Assembly (NCBI GenBank): GCA_001556125.1
Contig: LSIG01000046.1
Span: 1-64,000, forward strand
Direction of reading: 5' to 3'
DNA length: 64,000 bases
From: Rhizobiales bacterium CCH10-E5
Lineage (GTDB): Bacteria; Pseudomonadota; Alphaproteobacteria; Rhizobiales; Beijerinckiaceae
In this document: in pieces, positions 46,966-54,951 of the stretch
How the letters are laid out: the number at the start of each line of letters is the position of its first letter
Position numbering within the stretch: position 1 is the first letter of the stretch
Translations under genes and position numbers: made by a program
The notes under the pieces: model-generated
Told to the model about the DNA's origin: nothing
What the model saw: the letters and a program-made list of their open reading frames with translations, nothing else
The model's database searches: none

Positions 46966-48210
46966 ATGACCACTGTCACCCACGCTCCCGAGAGCAAGGC
47001 CGCCGGCGCCGATCTTTCGCTGGCCTTCGACGATCTGCGCTACACGCTGGAGAGCTACCGCGTCAGCAATGACGAGCGCCTCGCGCAGATCGAAAGCCGC
47101 CACGGCGTCGATCCGCTGACCGAGGAGAAGATGGCGCGCATCGACGCCGCCCTCAACGAGACGATGCGCCGCATCGACCGGATGACGCTGGACCGCAGCC
47201 GCCCGGCGCTCGGCCGCGACGAGCCGCGCGATCCGCTGGTCGGCGAGCACAAGGCCGCCTTCGCGGCCTATGTCCGCAGCGGCGAGGCGAGTGGCCTCAA
47301 GCGACTCGAGGCCAAGGCGCTTTCGGCCGGCTCCGGCCCGGACGGCGGCTATCTGGCGCCCTCCAGCGTCGAGAGCGAGATTCTGCGGCGGCTCTCGACC
47401 GCCTCGCCGATCCGCGCCCTGGCGACGGTGCGGACGATCTCGTCGGGCACCTACAAGAAGGCCTTCTCGACCACCGGGCCGGCTTCCGGCTGGGTCGGCG
47501 AGACCGCGGCGCGGCCGCAGACCGGCTCGCCCACTCTGGCGGAGCTGAGCTTCCCGGCCATGGAGCTCTACGCCATGCCGGCGGCGACGCAGACCCTGCT
47601 CGACGACGCCATCGTCAACATCGACCAGTGGATCGCCGAAGAGGTCGAGAGCGCCTTCGCCGAGCAGGAGGGGGCGGCCTTCGTCAGCGGCGACGGCCTC
47701 GACAAGCCCAAGGGCTTCCTCGCCTATCCGATGGTCGCGGAAGCGAGCTGGAACTGGGGCAGCATCGGCGTCCTCAACACCGGCGTCGCCGGCGCCTTCG
47801 CCACGGCCAACCCGTCCGACATCCTGGTCGATCTCGTCTATGCGCTGAAGGCCGGCTACCGTCAGAACGCGTCCTTCGTGATGAACCGCAAGACGCAGGC
47901 GCAGGTGCGCAAGTTCAAGGACTCGACCGGCCAGTATCTCTGGCAGCCGCCGGCCTCGGTCGGCGCGCCCGCGACGCTGATGGGCTTCCCGCTCGTCGAG
48001 GCGGAGAACATGCCCGACATCGCCAACAATGCGATCGCGCTCGCGTTCGGCGACTTCCGCCGGGGCTATCTCGTCGTCGATCGCGCCGGCGTGCGCATCC
48101 TGCGCGATCCCTATACGGCCAAGCCCTATGTGCTGTTCTACACGACCAAGCGGGTCGGCGGCGGCGTGCAGGACTTCGCGGCGATCAAGGGGCTGCGGTT
48201 CGGTGTCTGA
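46966..48210 (+). CDS. GTA major capsid protein (g5), HK97 family
   Basis: A 414-residue capsid protein. The first 100 or so residues are a helical delta domain (RYTLESYRVSNDERLAQIESRHG, MRRIDRMTLDRSRP) that is presumably cleaved. The HK97 core follows: GPDGGYLAPSSVESEILRRL, LLDDAIVNIDQWIAEEVESAFAEQEGAAFVSGDG, KPKGFLAY, YLWQPPASVGAPATLMGFPLVEAENMP and RGYLVVDRAGVRILRDPYT. A strong Shine-Dalgarno (GAAGGAGA) precedes the ATG. It is followed by two opposite-strand protease genes instead of the connector. Confidence 0.95.
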   Translation: MTTVTHAPESKAAGADLSLAFDDLRYTLESYRVSNDERLAQIESRHGVDPLTEEKMARIDAALNETMRRIDRMTLDRSRPALGRDEPRDPLVGEHKAAFAAYVRSGEASGLKRLEAKALSAGSGPDGGYLAPSSVESEILRRLSTASPIRALATVRTISSGTYKKAFSTTGPASGWVGETAARPQTGSPTLAELSFPAMELYAMPAATQTLLDDAIVNIDQWIAEEVESAFAEQEGAAFVSGDGLDKPKGFLAYPMVAEASWNWGSIGVLNTGVAGAFATANPSDILVDLVYALKAGYRQNASFVMNRKTQAQVRKFKDSTGQYLWQPPASVGAPATLMGFPLVEAENMPDIANNAIALAFGDFRRGYLVVDRAGVRILRDPYTAKPYVLFYTTKRVGGGVQDFAAIKGLRFGV

Positions 48211-48243
48211 GCCCGTGCCGCTGGCTGGGGGCGGCGTCCGCCC

Positions 48244-49083
48244 TCAGCGCATCGGCCACCAGCTGTAGCCGGACGGGGCAGGCTGCTCGGCCAGACGCTG
48301 GTTGGTCCCGAGCGTGAGCAGCCTGGCCGCGGATTCCGTGATCCAGGCCCGGTGCTCGCTGATCGGCGTGATCGCGGTGAAGCCGCCGCAGATGCGTCGC
48401 TCGCGCGTGTTCAGCGGCCCGCTCGACCAGCTGACGATGCCCACGAGATCGCGCGAGCGGATCTCGCCGCGCAGGACCGGCCCGCCGGAGTCGCCGCGGC
48501 AGGCACCGGCACCGGGAGTCTCGCCCCTGGCCTCGGGATCGACGGCCACCTTGACGGTGTTCTGGGTCGTGTAATTGCCGGCATTGACCAGCCGCGTCTC
48601 GCGCAGGCGTCGCGCCGTCTTCTTGTTGGTTTCGACCGAAAGGCCGAAGCCCGCCATGGTCACGACCTCGCCCTGCCACAGGCCGCCGCCGAGCGTGACG
48701 GGCTGGATATCGGACGGGAGGGGGGCAGACAGGCGCAGCATCGCGAGATCGGCGCCCGGCTGGGTGCGTGGCGTCGTGCCCGGCACGAAGCTGGGATGGG
48801 GCATCACAGCCAGAACGGCATGGCGGCGCGGGCGGAAATTGGGATCGAGGCTCACCACGCTGACCGAACCGCCGCCCATCAGGCAATGCGCCGCCGTCAG
48901 CACCAGCTCGGGCGCGATCGCCGCGCCGGAGCAGAGTTCGCCGCGGCTGGTTTCGATCCGCAGGGTCGATGCCCGTGCGCCGCGCACATCCTGCGAAGCG
49001 ATGCCACCGATGACCGCGAGCGCGGGCGTGCTGCCGGTAAGCAGCGCAGTGACGAGAGCAAAGGCGAGACGGCGCGTTGTCAT
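48244..49083 (-). CDS. Secreted trypsin-like serine protease, first copy
   Basis: A 279-residue S1-family protease with a signal peptide (residues 1 to about 23, TALLTGSTPALA) followed directly by VIGG, the classic start of the active chain. The catalytic triad is H66 (TAAHC), D112 (ADLAML) and S199 (CRGDSGGP). It lies antisense inside the GTA cluster between capsid and connector. An ATG at 49107 is also possible. It is related to the next gene but shares only the core motifs. Confidence 0.88.
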   Translation of the reverse strand: MTTRRLAFALVTALLTGSTPALAVIGGIASQDVRGARASTLRIETSRGELCSGAAIAPELVLTAAHCLMGGGSVSVVSLDPNFRPRRHAVLAVMPHPSFVPGTTPRTQPGADLAMLRLSAPLPSDIQPVTLGGGLWQGEVVTMAGFGLSVETNKKTARRLRETRLVNAGNYTTQNTVKVAVDPEARGETPGAGACRGDSGGPVLRGEIRSRDLVGIVSWSSGPLNTRERRICGGFTAITPISEHRAWITESAARLLTLGTNQRLAEQPAPSGYSWWPMR

Positions 49084-49119
49084 GAGGCGGACCGGATGGA
49101 CGAACATCCTCCAATCTAG

Positions 49120-49139
49120 GGACTGGCGAGCGCCAGTCC
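49120..49139. terminator. Perfect palindrome between the two protease genes
   Basis: GGACTGGC and GCCAGTCC arms enclose GAGC, forming a 20-bp perfect palindrome 11 nt past the stop of the second protease (minus strand) and upstream of the first. It could end the upstream transcript or be an operator for the downstream one. Confidence 0.4.
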
Positions 49140-49149
49140 AGCTTTTCCC

Positions 49150-49920
49150 TCAGCGGGACTGTCCCCAGATCGCCCGTTCGGACCAGCGCGCGAGCGTCCC
49201 GTCGATCCAGCCGCGTTGCGGCGCCACGAGGACGCCTTGGCTGAGGAGACCGCAACTGCGGCCCGACGGGCCGGTCGACCAGCTCGTGACGGCGACCACG
49301 CCGTCGCCCGAGACCATGGGCCCGCCCGAGTCTCCCTGGCAGGCGCCCGGCCCGCTGCGCTTGCCAGCGCCGGCGGCGTCCGCGGCCCAGAGCAGGATAC
49401 GACCCGGCCCATAGGGCTCGACCACGGCGAGCGTCGCGGAACGGTAGATGCCGGTGCTACGCGCCTCGCCCTCGCGCGACACGCCGTAACCGGCGAGGTC
49501 GATGGCGTTGCCGGCGCGGGGCGGGGCGCCGTCCAGCAGCGTTGCCGCCGCGAACCGGCCGGGCAGCGGCTGCGCCAGACGCAGCAGAGCGAGATCGATC
49601 GAGCGCTGGCGCGCCGCGACGGCGTCCGACCGGAATTCCGGATGTACAACGACGGCAGCCGGCGCCAGCAGGACGGGCTCGCCGCCGCCCTCCTTCCAGT
49701 GGATGCGCAGTTCGGTCCCGCCCGCAGCGCAATGGGCGGCCGTCAGCACGCTACGCGGCGACAGGACGATGCCGGTGCAGACGCCACCCCGGGCATTGAG
49801 AACCATCAGGGTCGAGCTTGCCAACGGCCCCCCTTCGCGGCCGCCGACGACGGCCGCCGCCGGCGCGGCTGCCAGAGTGCCGGCGAGAAAGCCGAGCCCG
49901 ATCAGAATTCCGACGCGCAT
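49150..49920 (-). CDS. Secreted trypsin-like serine protease, second copy
   Basis: A 256-residue S1-family protease with a signal peptide (ILIGLGFLAGTLAAAPAAA) and a VVGG active-chain start. The triad is H63 (TAAHC), D109 (SIDLALLRL) and S198 (CQGDSGGP). The ATG at 49920 follows CTGGAGGAG, a strong Shine-Dalgarno. It is divergent from the GTA connector gene, with which it shares a 71-bp intergenic region. Likely periplasmic or extracellular. Confidence 0.88.
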   Translation of the reverse strand: MRVGILIGLGFLAGTLAAAPAAAVVGGREGGPLASSTLMVLNARGGVCTGIVLSPRSVLTAAHCAAGGTELRIHWKEGGGEPVLLAPAAVVVHPEFRSDAVAARQRSIDLALLRLAQPLPGRFAAATLLDGAPPRAGNAIDLAGYGVSREGEARSTGIYRSATLAVVEPYGPGRILLWAADAAGAGKRSGPGACQGDSGGPMVSGDGVVAVTSWSTGPSGRSCGLLSQGVLVAPQRGWIDGTLARWSERAIWGQSR

Positions 49921-49991
49921 CGCGCTCCTCCAGCTGGGAAGGGCTCGATAGCGCGTCGCCCCCCGCAATTGAACCCCGCATCGGAGCGACC

Positions 49992-50561
49992 ATGACGCCG
50001 ATTGCCCTGACCCCGCCGGCCCAGGAGCCGGTCTCGCTGGCGGAAGCCCGCGCCTTCCTGCGGCTCGACCAGACGGAGGAGGACGATCTCCTCGCGACCC
50101 TGATCACGGCCGCTAGATTGATGGTCGAGGCCACCTCGGGACGCCTCCTGGTCGATCAGAGCTGGCGGATCGTGCTCGATCGCTGGCCGGACAGCGGCGA
50201 GATCCGTCTGCCGCTCTCGCCCGTCGGCACGCTCACCGCCGCCCGCGTCTATGACGCCCTGGGTGCGCCGCAGCCGGTCGTCGCCAGTGCCCTGCAACTC
50301 GACCGGGCCTCAGACCCGCCGGTGCTGCACGTCGTGGGAGAGGTGCCCGAGATCGGCCGGCTGCGCGGCGCGATCGAGATCGATGTCGTCGCCGGCTTCG
50401 GGCCCAATGCCCAGTCCGTGCCCGCGCTGCTGCGCCAGGCGGTGCTGCGGCTGGCGGCGCGCTGGTTCGAGCACCGCGGCGACGTCGTCGGCCGCGATGC
50501 CGAGGCTCTGCCGACCGAAATCATGGCGCTGATCGCGCCCTTCCGCCGCGCGAGGCTCTGA
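49992..50561 (+). CDS. GTA head-tail connector protein (g6)
   Basis: A 189-residue connector of the HK97 gp6-like type. The start SLAEARAFLRLDQTEEDDLLATLITAARLMVEATSGR and the VDVVAGFG..VPALLRQAVLRLAARWFEHR segment are characteristic. GGAG stands before the ATG at 49992. It follows the inserted proteases, so it needs its own promoter or read-through from g5. Confidence 0.88.
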   Translation: MTPIALTPPAQEPVSLAEARAFLRLDQTEEDDLLATLITAARLMVEATSGRLLVDQSWRIVLDRWPDSGEIRLPLSPVGTLTAARVYDALGAPQPVVASALQLDRASDPPVLHVVGEVPEIGRLRGAIEIDVVAGFGPNAQSVPALLRQAVLRLAARWFEHRGDVVGRDAEALPTEIMALIAPFRRARL

Positions 50562-50564
50562 GCC

Positions 50565-50909
50565 ATGGCGTCCCATCATCCGCACGGCAGCGATGTCGGC
50601 TCGCTGCGGCGGAGGCTCGTTCTCGAAGCGCCGGTTGCGAACGCCGACGGGCTGGGGGGCAAGACCCAGGCTTTCACGACCGTGGCCGCTCTCTGGGCAC
50701 AGGTCGAATGGCTCTCGGGGGCCGAGCAATGGCGTCGCGGGAGGCCCGAACAGAGCGCGACCCACCGCGTCACGCTGCGCTGGCGCGCCGGCGTCGATGC
50801 GGGCCAGCGCCTGCGCGACGGCAACCATCTCTACGACATCCGTGCCGTCGCCGACCCTGATGGCGACCGGCGACGTCTCGTCTGCCTGGTGCGGGAGATC
50901 GGTCCATGA
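50565..50909 (+). CDS. GTA head-closure protein (g7)
   Basis: A 114-residue SPP1 gp16-like head-tail adaptor. The pattern GSLRRRLVLEAPV..DGLGGKTQAF..WAQVEWLSG and LRDGNHLYDIRAVADPDGDRRRLVCLVRE is typical. It starts 3 nt after g6 and its stop overlaps the g8 start (ATGA). Confidence 0.85.
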   Translation: MASHHPHGSDVGSLRRRLVLEAPVANADGLGGKTQAFTTVAALWAQVEWLSGAEQWRRGRPEQSATHRVTLRWRAGVDAGQRLRDGNHLYDIRAVADPDGDRRRLVCLVREIGP

Positions 50910-51316
50910 GCGATGCGATCCTTCCGCTGCGAGCGGCAGTGCAGGCTGCGCTCGAGGCCGACACGGGCCTCATCGCCCTCATCGGTCCGGGCCGCATCCA
51001 TGACGAGGCGCCGCGGGGCGCGACCGGCGTCTATGTCGTGCATGGCGAGGTCGAGGCCCGCGACTGGTCGACCGGGACCGAACGCGGCTGCGAGCAGGAT
51101 TTCGGCCTGACCGTCTGGGCGGGCGAGAGCGGCTCCGCGCGGCTGGCGCTAGAAGCGGCGGCCCGCATTGCGACCGTCCTCGATGAAGCGACACCGGCAC
51201 TGGTCGGGCATCGCCTCGTCAATTTGCGCTGGCGCTCCAGCCGCCTGGCGCGGGACGGCGCCACCGGCCTCGCTTTCGTCGCGCTCCGGTTCCGGGCCGT
51301 GACGGAAGCGCTCTGA
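50906..51316 (+). CDS. GTA tail terminator protein (g8), DUF3168
   Basis: A 136-residue DUF3168 protein (LRAAVQAALEADTGLIALIGPGRIHDEAPRG..VVHGEVEARDWSTGTERG) that caps the tail tube at its head-proximal end. Coupled to g7 by a 4-nt overlap. Confidence 0.88.
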   Translation: MSDAILPLRAAVQAALEADTGLIALIGPGRIHDEAPRGATGVYVVHGEVEARDWSTGTERGCEQDFGLTVWAGESGSARLALEAAARIATVLDEATPALVGHRLVNLRWRSSRLARDGATGLAFVALRFRAVTEAL

Positions 51317-51346
51317 CTTCAACCGAACAGGACGATGGAGGGCCGG

Positions 51347-51757
51347 ATGTCGGCACAGAAGGGCAAGGATCTGCTGCTCAAGGCGGCGGACGCAGGGGGC
51401 GTGTTCGTGACCGTCGCGGGGCTGCGCGCCCGGCAGATCGCGTTCAACGCCGAGGCGGTCGACGTGACCCATTCGGAATCCGCCGGACGCTGGCGCGAGC
51501 TTCTGGCCGGCGCCGGCATGCGCCGGGCCGCGATCAGCGGGGCGGGGGTCTTCAAGGACGATGCCTCGGACGCGCTCGTGCGTCAGATCTTCTTCGACGG
51601 GGCCATCCGCAACTGGCAGGTCGTGGTGCCGGATTTCGGCACCGTCACGGGCCCGTTCCAACTGTCGAGCCTCGAATATCGCGGCGACCATGCCGGCGAG
51701 GTCACCTTCGATCTCTCGCTCGAATCCGCCGGCCAGCTCGCCTTTGCGGCACTGTGA
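51347..51757 (+). CDS. GTA major tail tube protein (g9)
   Basis: A 136-residue tail protein: KGKDLLLKAADAGGVFVTVAGLRARQIAFNAEAVDVTHSES at the start and LSSLEYRGDHAGEVTFDLSLESAG at the end. GGAGG lies six bases before the ATG at 51347, which I prefer to the start at 51335. Confidence 0.9.
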   Translation: MSAQKGKDLLLKAADAGGVFVTVAGLRARQIAFNAEAVDVTHSESAGRWRELLAGAGMRRAAISGAGVFKDDASDALVRQIFFDGAIRNWQVVVPDFGTVTGPFQLSSLEYRGDHAGEVTFDLSLESAGQLAFAAL

Positions 51758-51768
51758 GGAGAGCGCCG

Positions 51769-52137
51769 ATGGTCAACCGGTACCGGGGCGAAACGGCCCT
51801 GATGGTCGAGGGGCGAGCGCTGCCGATGCGGCTGACGCTGGGCGCGCTCGCCGAGCTCGAGCAGGCCTTCGCGGTCGATAGCCTTCCCGCGCTCGGTGAG
51901 CGCTTCGCGACGGGGCGGCTCTCGGCGCGCGACGTTTCACGCATCCTGGCGGCGGGGCTACGTGGCGCCGGCAGCTCGTTCGGCGAGGATGAGGTCAGGG
52001 AGATGGCCTTCGACGGCGGGCTCAACGGCGCCATCCATGCGGCGATCGCTTTGCTCGAGGCGACTTTCGGCGACGCCGCAGGCGGCCCTCCGCCCTTGGA
52101 GGCCAAAATCCCCCCTCCGGCGCCGCCGGTGGGCTGA
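51769..52137 (+). CDS. GTA gp10-family tail assembly protein (g10)
   Basis: A 122-residue GTA-gp10 protein (VNRYRGETALMVEGRALPMRLTLGALAELEQAF, LGERFATGRLSARDVSRILAAGLRGAG). It is thought to be a tail chaperone with g10.1. AGGAG precedes the ATG at 51769; a GTG at 51754 overlapping the g9 stop is the alternative. Confidence 0.88.
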   Translation: MVNRYRGETALMVEGRALPMRLTLGALAELEQAFAVDSLPALGERFATGRLSARDVSRILAAGLRGAGSSFGEDEVREMAFDGGLNGAIHAAIALLEATFGDAAGGPPPLEAKIPPPAPPVG

Positions 52138-52337
52138 CGCCGCCGGCGGCGCCCTTTCCCTGGGCCGAGATCATGGCCTTCGGGCTCGGCCGTCTCGGCT
52201 GGCCGCCCGATATCTTCTGGGCCGCGACGCCTCACGAGATCGCCGCCGCCATGCGCGCCCACCGCTACGGCGAAGACACCGGAGCCCCGGCGCGCGACGC
52301 TCTTCTGGCGCTGATGGCGGCCCATCCCGACGCCTGA
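52134..52337 (+). CDS. GTA tail assembly chaperone (g10.1, rcc01693/TIGR02216 type)
   Basis: A short protein of up to 67 residues with the core FPWAEIMAFGLGRLGWPPDIFWAATPHEIAAAMRAHRYG, which I recognise as the TIGR02216 chaperone family. The family core begins before the only in-frame ATG (52173), and no ATG, GTG or TTG occurs upstream in frame for at least 90 bp. A CTG at 52134 overlaps the g10 stop as CTGA, just where coupled starts occur elsewhere in this cluster. I therefore propose CTG initiation or frameshifting from g10. The minimal ATG version is 54 residues. Confidence 0.75.
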   Translation: MTPPAAPFPWAEIMAFGLGRLGWPPDIFWAATPHEIAAAMRAHRYGEDTGAPARDALLALMAAHPDA

Positions 52338-52373
52338 CCGGATTCGCCACCCCTCCATCCCGAAAGGTCCACC

Positions 52374-52967
52374 ATGGCCGATGACGAGATCGACCTCTCC
52401 TCCCGCCTGTCCGACCTGCGGACCCTGGGCTCGCTGACGCAGAGCCTCGACAAATCGGCCGCCAGCTTCGGGAAATCGATCACCAATGCCTTCGCCAAGG
52501 GCATCGTCGAGGGCAAGCGCTTCGACGAGGTGCTGCGCAGCGTCGGGCGATCCATCACGGAGAGCCTGCTCAAATCGGCGCTCAAGCCGCTCCAGAGCAG
52601 CCTGTCGAACCTGCTGGGCAGCGGACTGAAGGGCCTCGCTGGCGCCTTTGGCGGATTCAATGTCGGTGGCGCGGCGGCGAGCGCCCCCGTCGCGCCCTTC
52701 GCCGACGGAGGGGTCATCGCCTCGCCGGCCTATTTCCCGCTCGGGCGCGGCCTCGGCCTGATGGGCGAGCGCGGGGCCGAGGCGATCCTGCCGCTGAGCC
52801 GGGGGGCCGACGGAAAGCTCGGCGTGCGCTCCTCCGGCGAGGCGCGGCGGCCGCTCAACGTCGTCGTCCAGGTCTCGACGCCCGACGCCGACAGCTTCCG
52901 CCGTTCCGAGGCGCAGCTCTCCGCCGCCATCGCCCGGGCGGTGGCGCGCGGCAGCCGCGCGCTGTGA
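52374..52967 (+). CDS. GTA tail tape measure protein (g11)
   Basis: A 197-residue short tape measure protein (LGSLTQSLDKSAASFGKSITNAFAKGIVEGKRFDEVLRSVGRS; ADGGVIASPAYFPLGRGLGLMGERGAEAILPLSRGADGKLGV). The small size predicts the very short tail typical of GTAs. GAAAGG precedes the ATG. Confidence 0.9.
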   Translation: MADDEIDLSSRLSDLRTLGSLTQSLDKSAASFGKSITNAFAKGIVEGKRFDEVLRSVGRSITESLLKSALKPLQSSLSNLLGSGLKGLAGAFGGFNVGGAAASAPVAPFADGGVIASPAYFPLGRGLGLMGERGAEAILPLSRGADGKLGVRSSGEARRPLNVVVQVSTPDADSFRRSEAQLSAAIARAVARGSRAL

Positions 52968-52978
52968 CGGAGACGGCG

Positions 52979-53617
52979 ATGAGCGCTTTTCACGATATCC
53001 GCTTTCCGACCACCATTGCGCGCGGAGCCCGGGGCGGGCCCGAACGGCTGACCCAGATCGTCGCGCTGGCCTCGGGGCGGGAGAGACGCAACAGCCGCTG
53101 GGCCCACTCGCGCCGGCGCTACGATGCCGGTTTCGGGATCCGAACGCTCGATGCGCTCGCTGAAGTCGTCGCGTTTTTCGAGGAGCGGCGCGGCCGCCTT
53201 TACGGCTTCCGCTGGCGCGATCCGCTCGACTGGAAGAGCTGCGCACCTTCCGCCACGCCGGCTGCGACGGACCAGGCCATCGGCACCGGCGACGGCGTCA
53301 CCCGCAGCTTTCCGCTGTGCAAGCATTATGGCAGCGGCATCGCGACCTATCGCAGGACGATCACCAAGCCTGTCGCCGACGAGGTTCTGGTGGCGGTCGC
53401 CGGCGTGGTGGTCGATCCGGCCCATGTCACCTGCGACGCCGCGACCGGCCTCGTGACCTTCGCCAGCGGTCACGCGCCGCCGCCGGGTGCCTCTGTGACC
53501 GCGGGCTTCCTCTTCGACGTGCCGGTGCGCTTCGACACCGATGCGATCGAGGTCGATCTCTCGGCCTTCGAGGCCGGCGAGATCCCGCGCATCCCCGTCG
53601 TCGAAATCGTTCCCTGA
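52979..53617 (+). CDS. GTA distal tail protein (g12), DUF2460/TIGR02217
   Basis: A 212-residue DUF2460 protein beginning MSAFHDIRFPTTIARGARGGPERLTQIVALASGRERRNS, with FGIRTLDALAEVVAFFEERRGRLYGFRWRDPLDWKS. It links the tail tube to the baseplate. The ATG at 52979 follows GGAG; a GTG at 52964 coupled to g11 is possible. Confidence 0.92.
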   Translation: MSAFHDIRFPTTIARGARGGPERLTQIVALASGRERRNSRWAHSRRRYDAGFGIRTLDALAEVVAFFEERRGRLYGFRWRDPLDWKSCAPSATPAATDQAIGTGDGVTRSFPLCKHYGSGIATYRRTITKPVADEVLVAVAGVVVDPAHVTCDAATGLVTFASGHAPPPGASVTAGFLFDVPVRFDTDAIEVDLSAFEAGEIPRIPVVEIVP

Positions 53618-53629
53618 AGCGAGCCTGTC

Positions 53630-54511
53630 ATGCGCGACATTCCCGAGGCCCTGGCGGAGCATCTCGCCCAGGGCGCGACGACCCTGTGCCGCTGCTGGAG
53701 CCTGACCCGTCGCGACGGCCTCGTGCTCGGCTTCACCGATCACGACACAACTCTTGCCTTCGACGGCGTGACCTTCGCCGCCGAGACGGGGCTGGAGGCC
53801 GCGGAGACCGCGGCCGAACTGGGTTTCGTGATCGGCGGAGGCGAGGTTGCCGGCGCCTTCGCGGCCACCGGGCTGAACGAGGCCGATCTGGCCCGCGGGC
53901 TCTATGACGACGCCCGGGTCGCGATCTGGCTCGTCAACTGGGCCGAGCCGGCCCAGCGCCTCCTGCTGGAGACCGGCTTCGTCGGCGAGGTCCGGCGGAG
54001 CGACAGCGCCTTCACGGCAGAGGTGAGGGGGCTCGCCAAGGCCTTCGACGAGGAGCGGGGCCGGCTCTACACGCGCTCCTGCTCGGCCGATCTCGGCGAT
54101 GCGCGCTGCGGCCTGACGATCGTGCCGACGCCTGCGGTGGTCAATTCGACGGACGGTCGGCTCGGCTTCACAGCCGCGGCGCTGGCCGGCTTTGCCGACG
54201 GCCATTTCACCGGAGGGCGGCTCGTCTTCACGGCGGGCGCGAACACCGGTTTTGTCACAGAGGTGATGCGCCATGGCGCCAATGGCGACGCCGCTTCGCT
54301 TCAGCTCTGGCAGGCGCCGCCCTCGCGGATCGAGACGGGCGACGCCTTTCACGTCTCCCCCGGCTGCGACAAGAGCTTCGCCACCTGCCGGGGGCGGTTC
54401 GGCAATGGCGTGAACTTCCGGGGCTTCCCCCATATCCCGGGCAACGACTTCATCATCGGCGGCGTGCGGCCGGGCGACGGCGCGCTCGACGGCGGGAGCC
54501 TGTTCCGATGA
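53630..54511 (+). CDS. GTA baseplate hub protein (g13), DUF2163/TIGR02218
   Basis: A 293-residue hub protein with the DUF2163 pattern: ARGATTLCRCW-like start, LGFTDHDTTLAFDGVTF, SCSADLGDARCG, and CDKSFATCRGRFGNGVNFRGFPHIPGNDFI with paired cysteines that probably bind a metal cluster as in the RcGTA hub. Its stop overlaps the g14 start by 4 nt. Confidence 0.93.
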   Translation: MRDIPEALAEHLAQGATTLCRCWSLTRRDGLVLGFTDHDTTLAFDGVTFAAETGLEAAETAAELGFVIGGGEVAGAFAATGLNEADLARGLYDDARVAIWLVNWAEPAQRLLLETGFVGEVRRSDSAFTAEVRGLAKAFDEERGRLYTRSCSADLGDARCGLTIVPTPAVVNSTDGRLGFTAAALAGFADGHFTGGRLVFTAGANTGFVTEVMRHGANGDAASLQLWQAPPSRIETGDAFHVSPGCDKSFATCRGRFGNGVNFRGFPHIPGNDFIIGGVRPGDGALDGGSLFR

Positions 54512-54951
54512 GCGCGCCGCTCGAACGGCCCGCGATCGTCGAGGCCGCGCGGAACTGGATCGGCACGCCCTATCATCACCAGGCTTCGCTGCGCGGCGTC
54601 GGCTGCGATTGCCTCGGGCTGGTGCGCGGCGTCTGGCGTGATCTGTACGGACCCGAACCCGAGACACCGCCGCCCTATACGCCGGACGGGGCCGAGGGAC
54701 TCGGGACCGAGATGCTCGCCGCGGCCGCGCTGCGCCACCTCGTGCCGGTCGCGCTGGGGCAGGAGCAGCCCGGCGATGTGCTGCTGTTCCGCTGGCGCAG
54801 CCATCGGCCGGCACGCCATTGCGCGATCCTCGCTGCGCCGGACCGCATCATCCACGCCCATGACGGGGCGCAGGTCGCGGAAGTCGCCTTCACGCGCTGG
54901 TGGCGGCGGCATCTCAGCCATGCCTTTTCCTTTCCGGGAGTGACCGACTGA
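54508..54951 (+). CDS. GTA tail-tip cell-wall peptidase (g14), NlpC/P60 family
   Basis: A 147-residue NlpC/P60-type peptidase. The nucleophile is in GCDCLGLV (C35), with histidines in ARHCAIL (H104) and IIHAHDG. It probably opens peptidoglycan of the recipient for DNA entry. It overlaps g13 by ATGA and g15 by TGATG. Confidence 0.92.
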   Translation: MSAPLERPAIVEAARNWIGTPYHHQASLRGVGCDCLGLVRGVWRDLYGPEPETPPPYTPDGAEGLGTEMLAAAALRHLVPVALGQEQPGDVLLFRWRSHRPARHCAILAAPDRIIHAHDGAQVAEVAFTRWWRRHLSHAFSFPGVTD

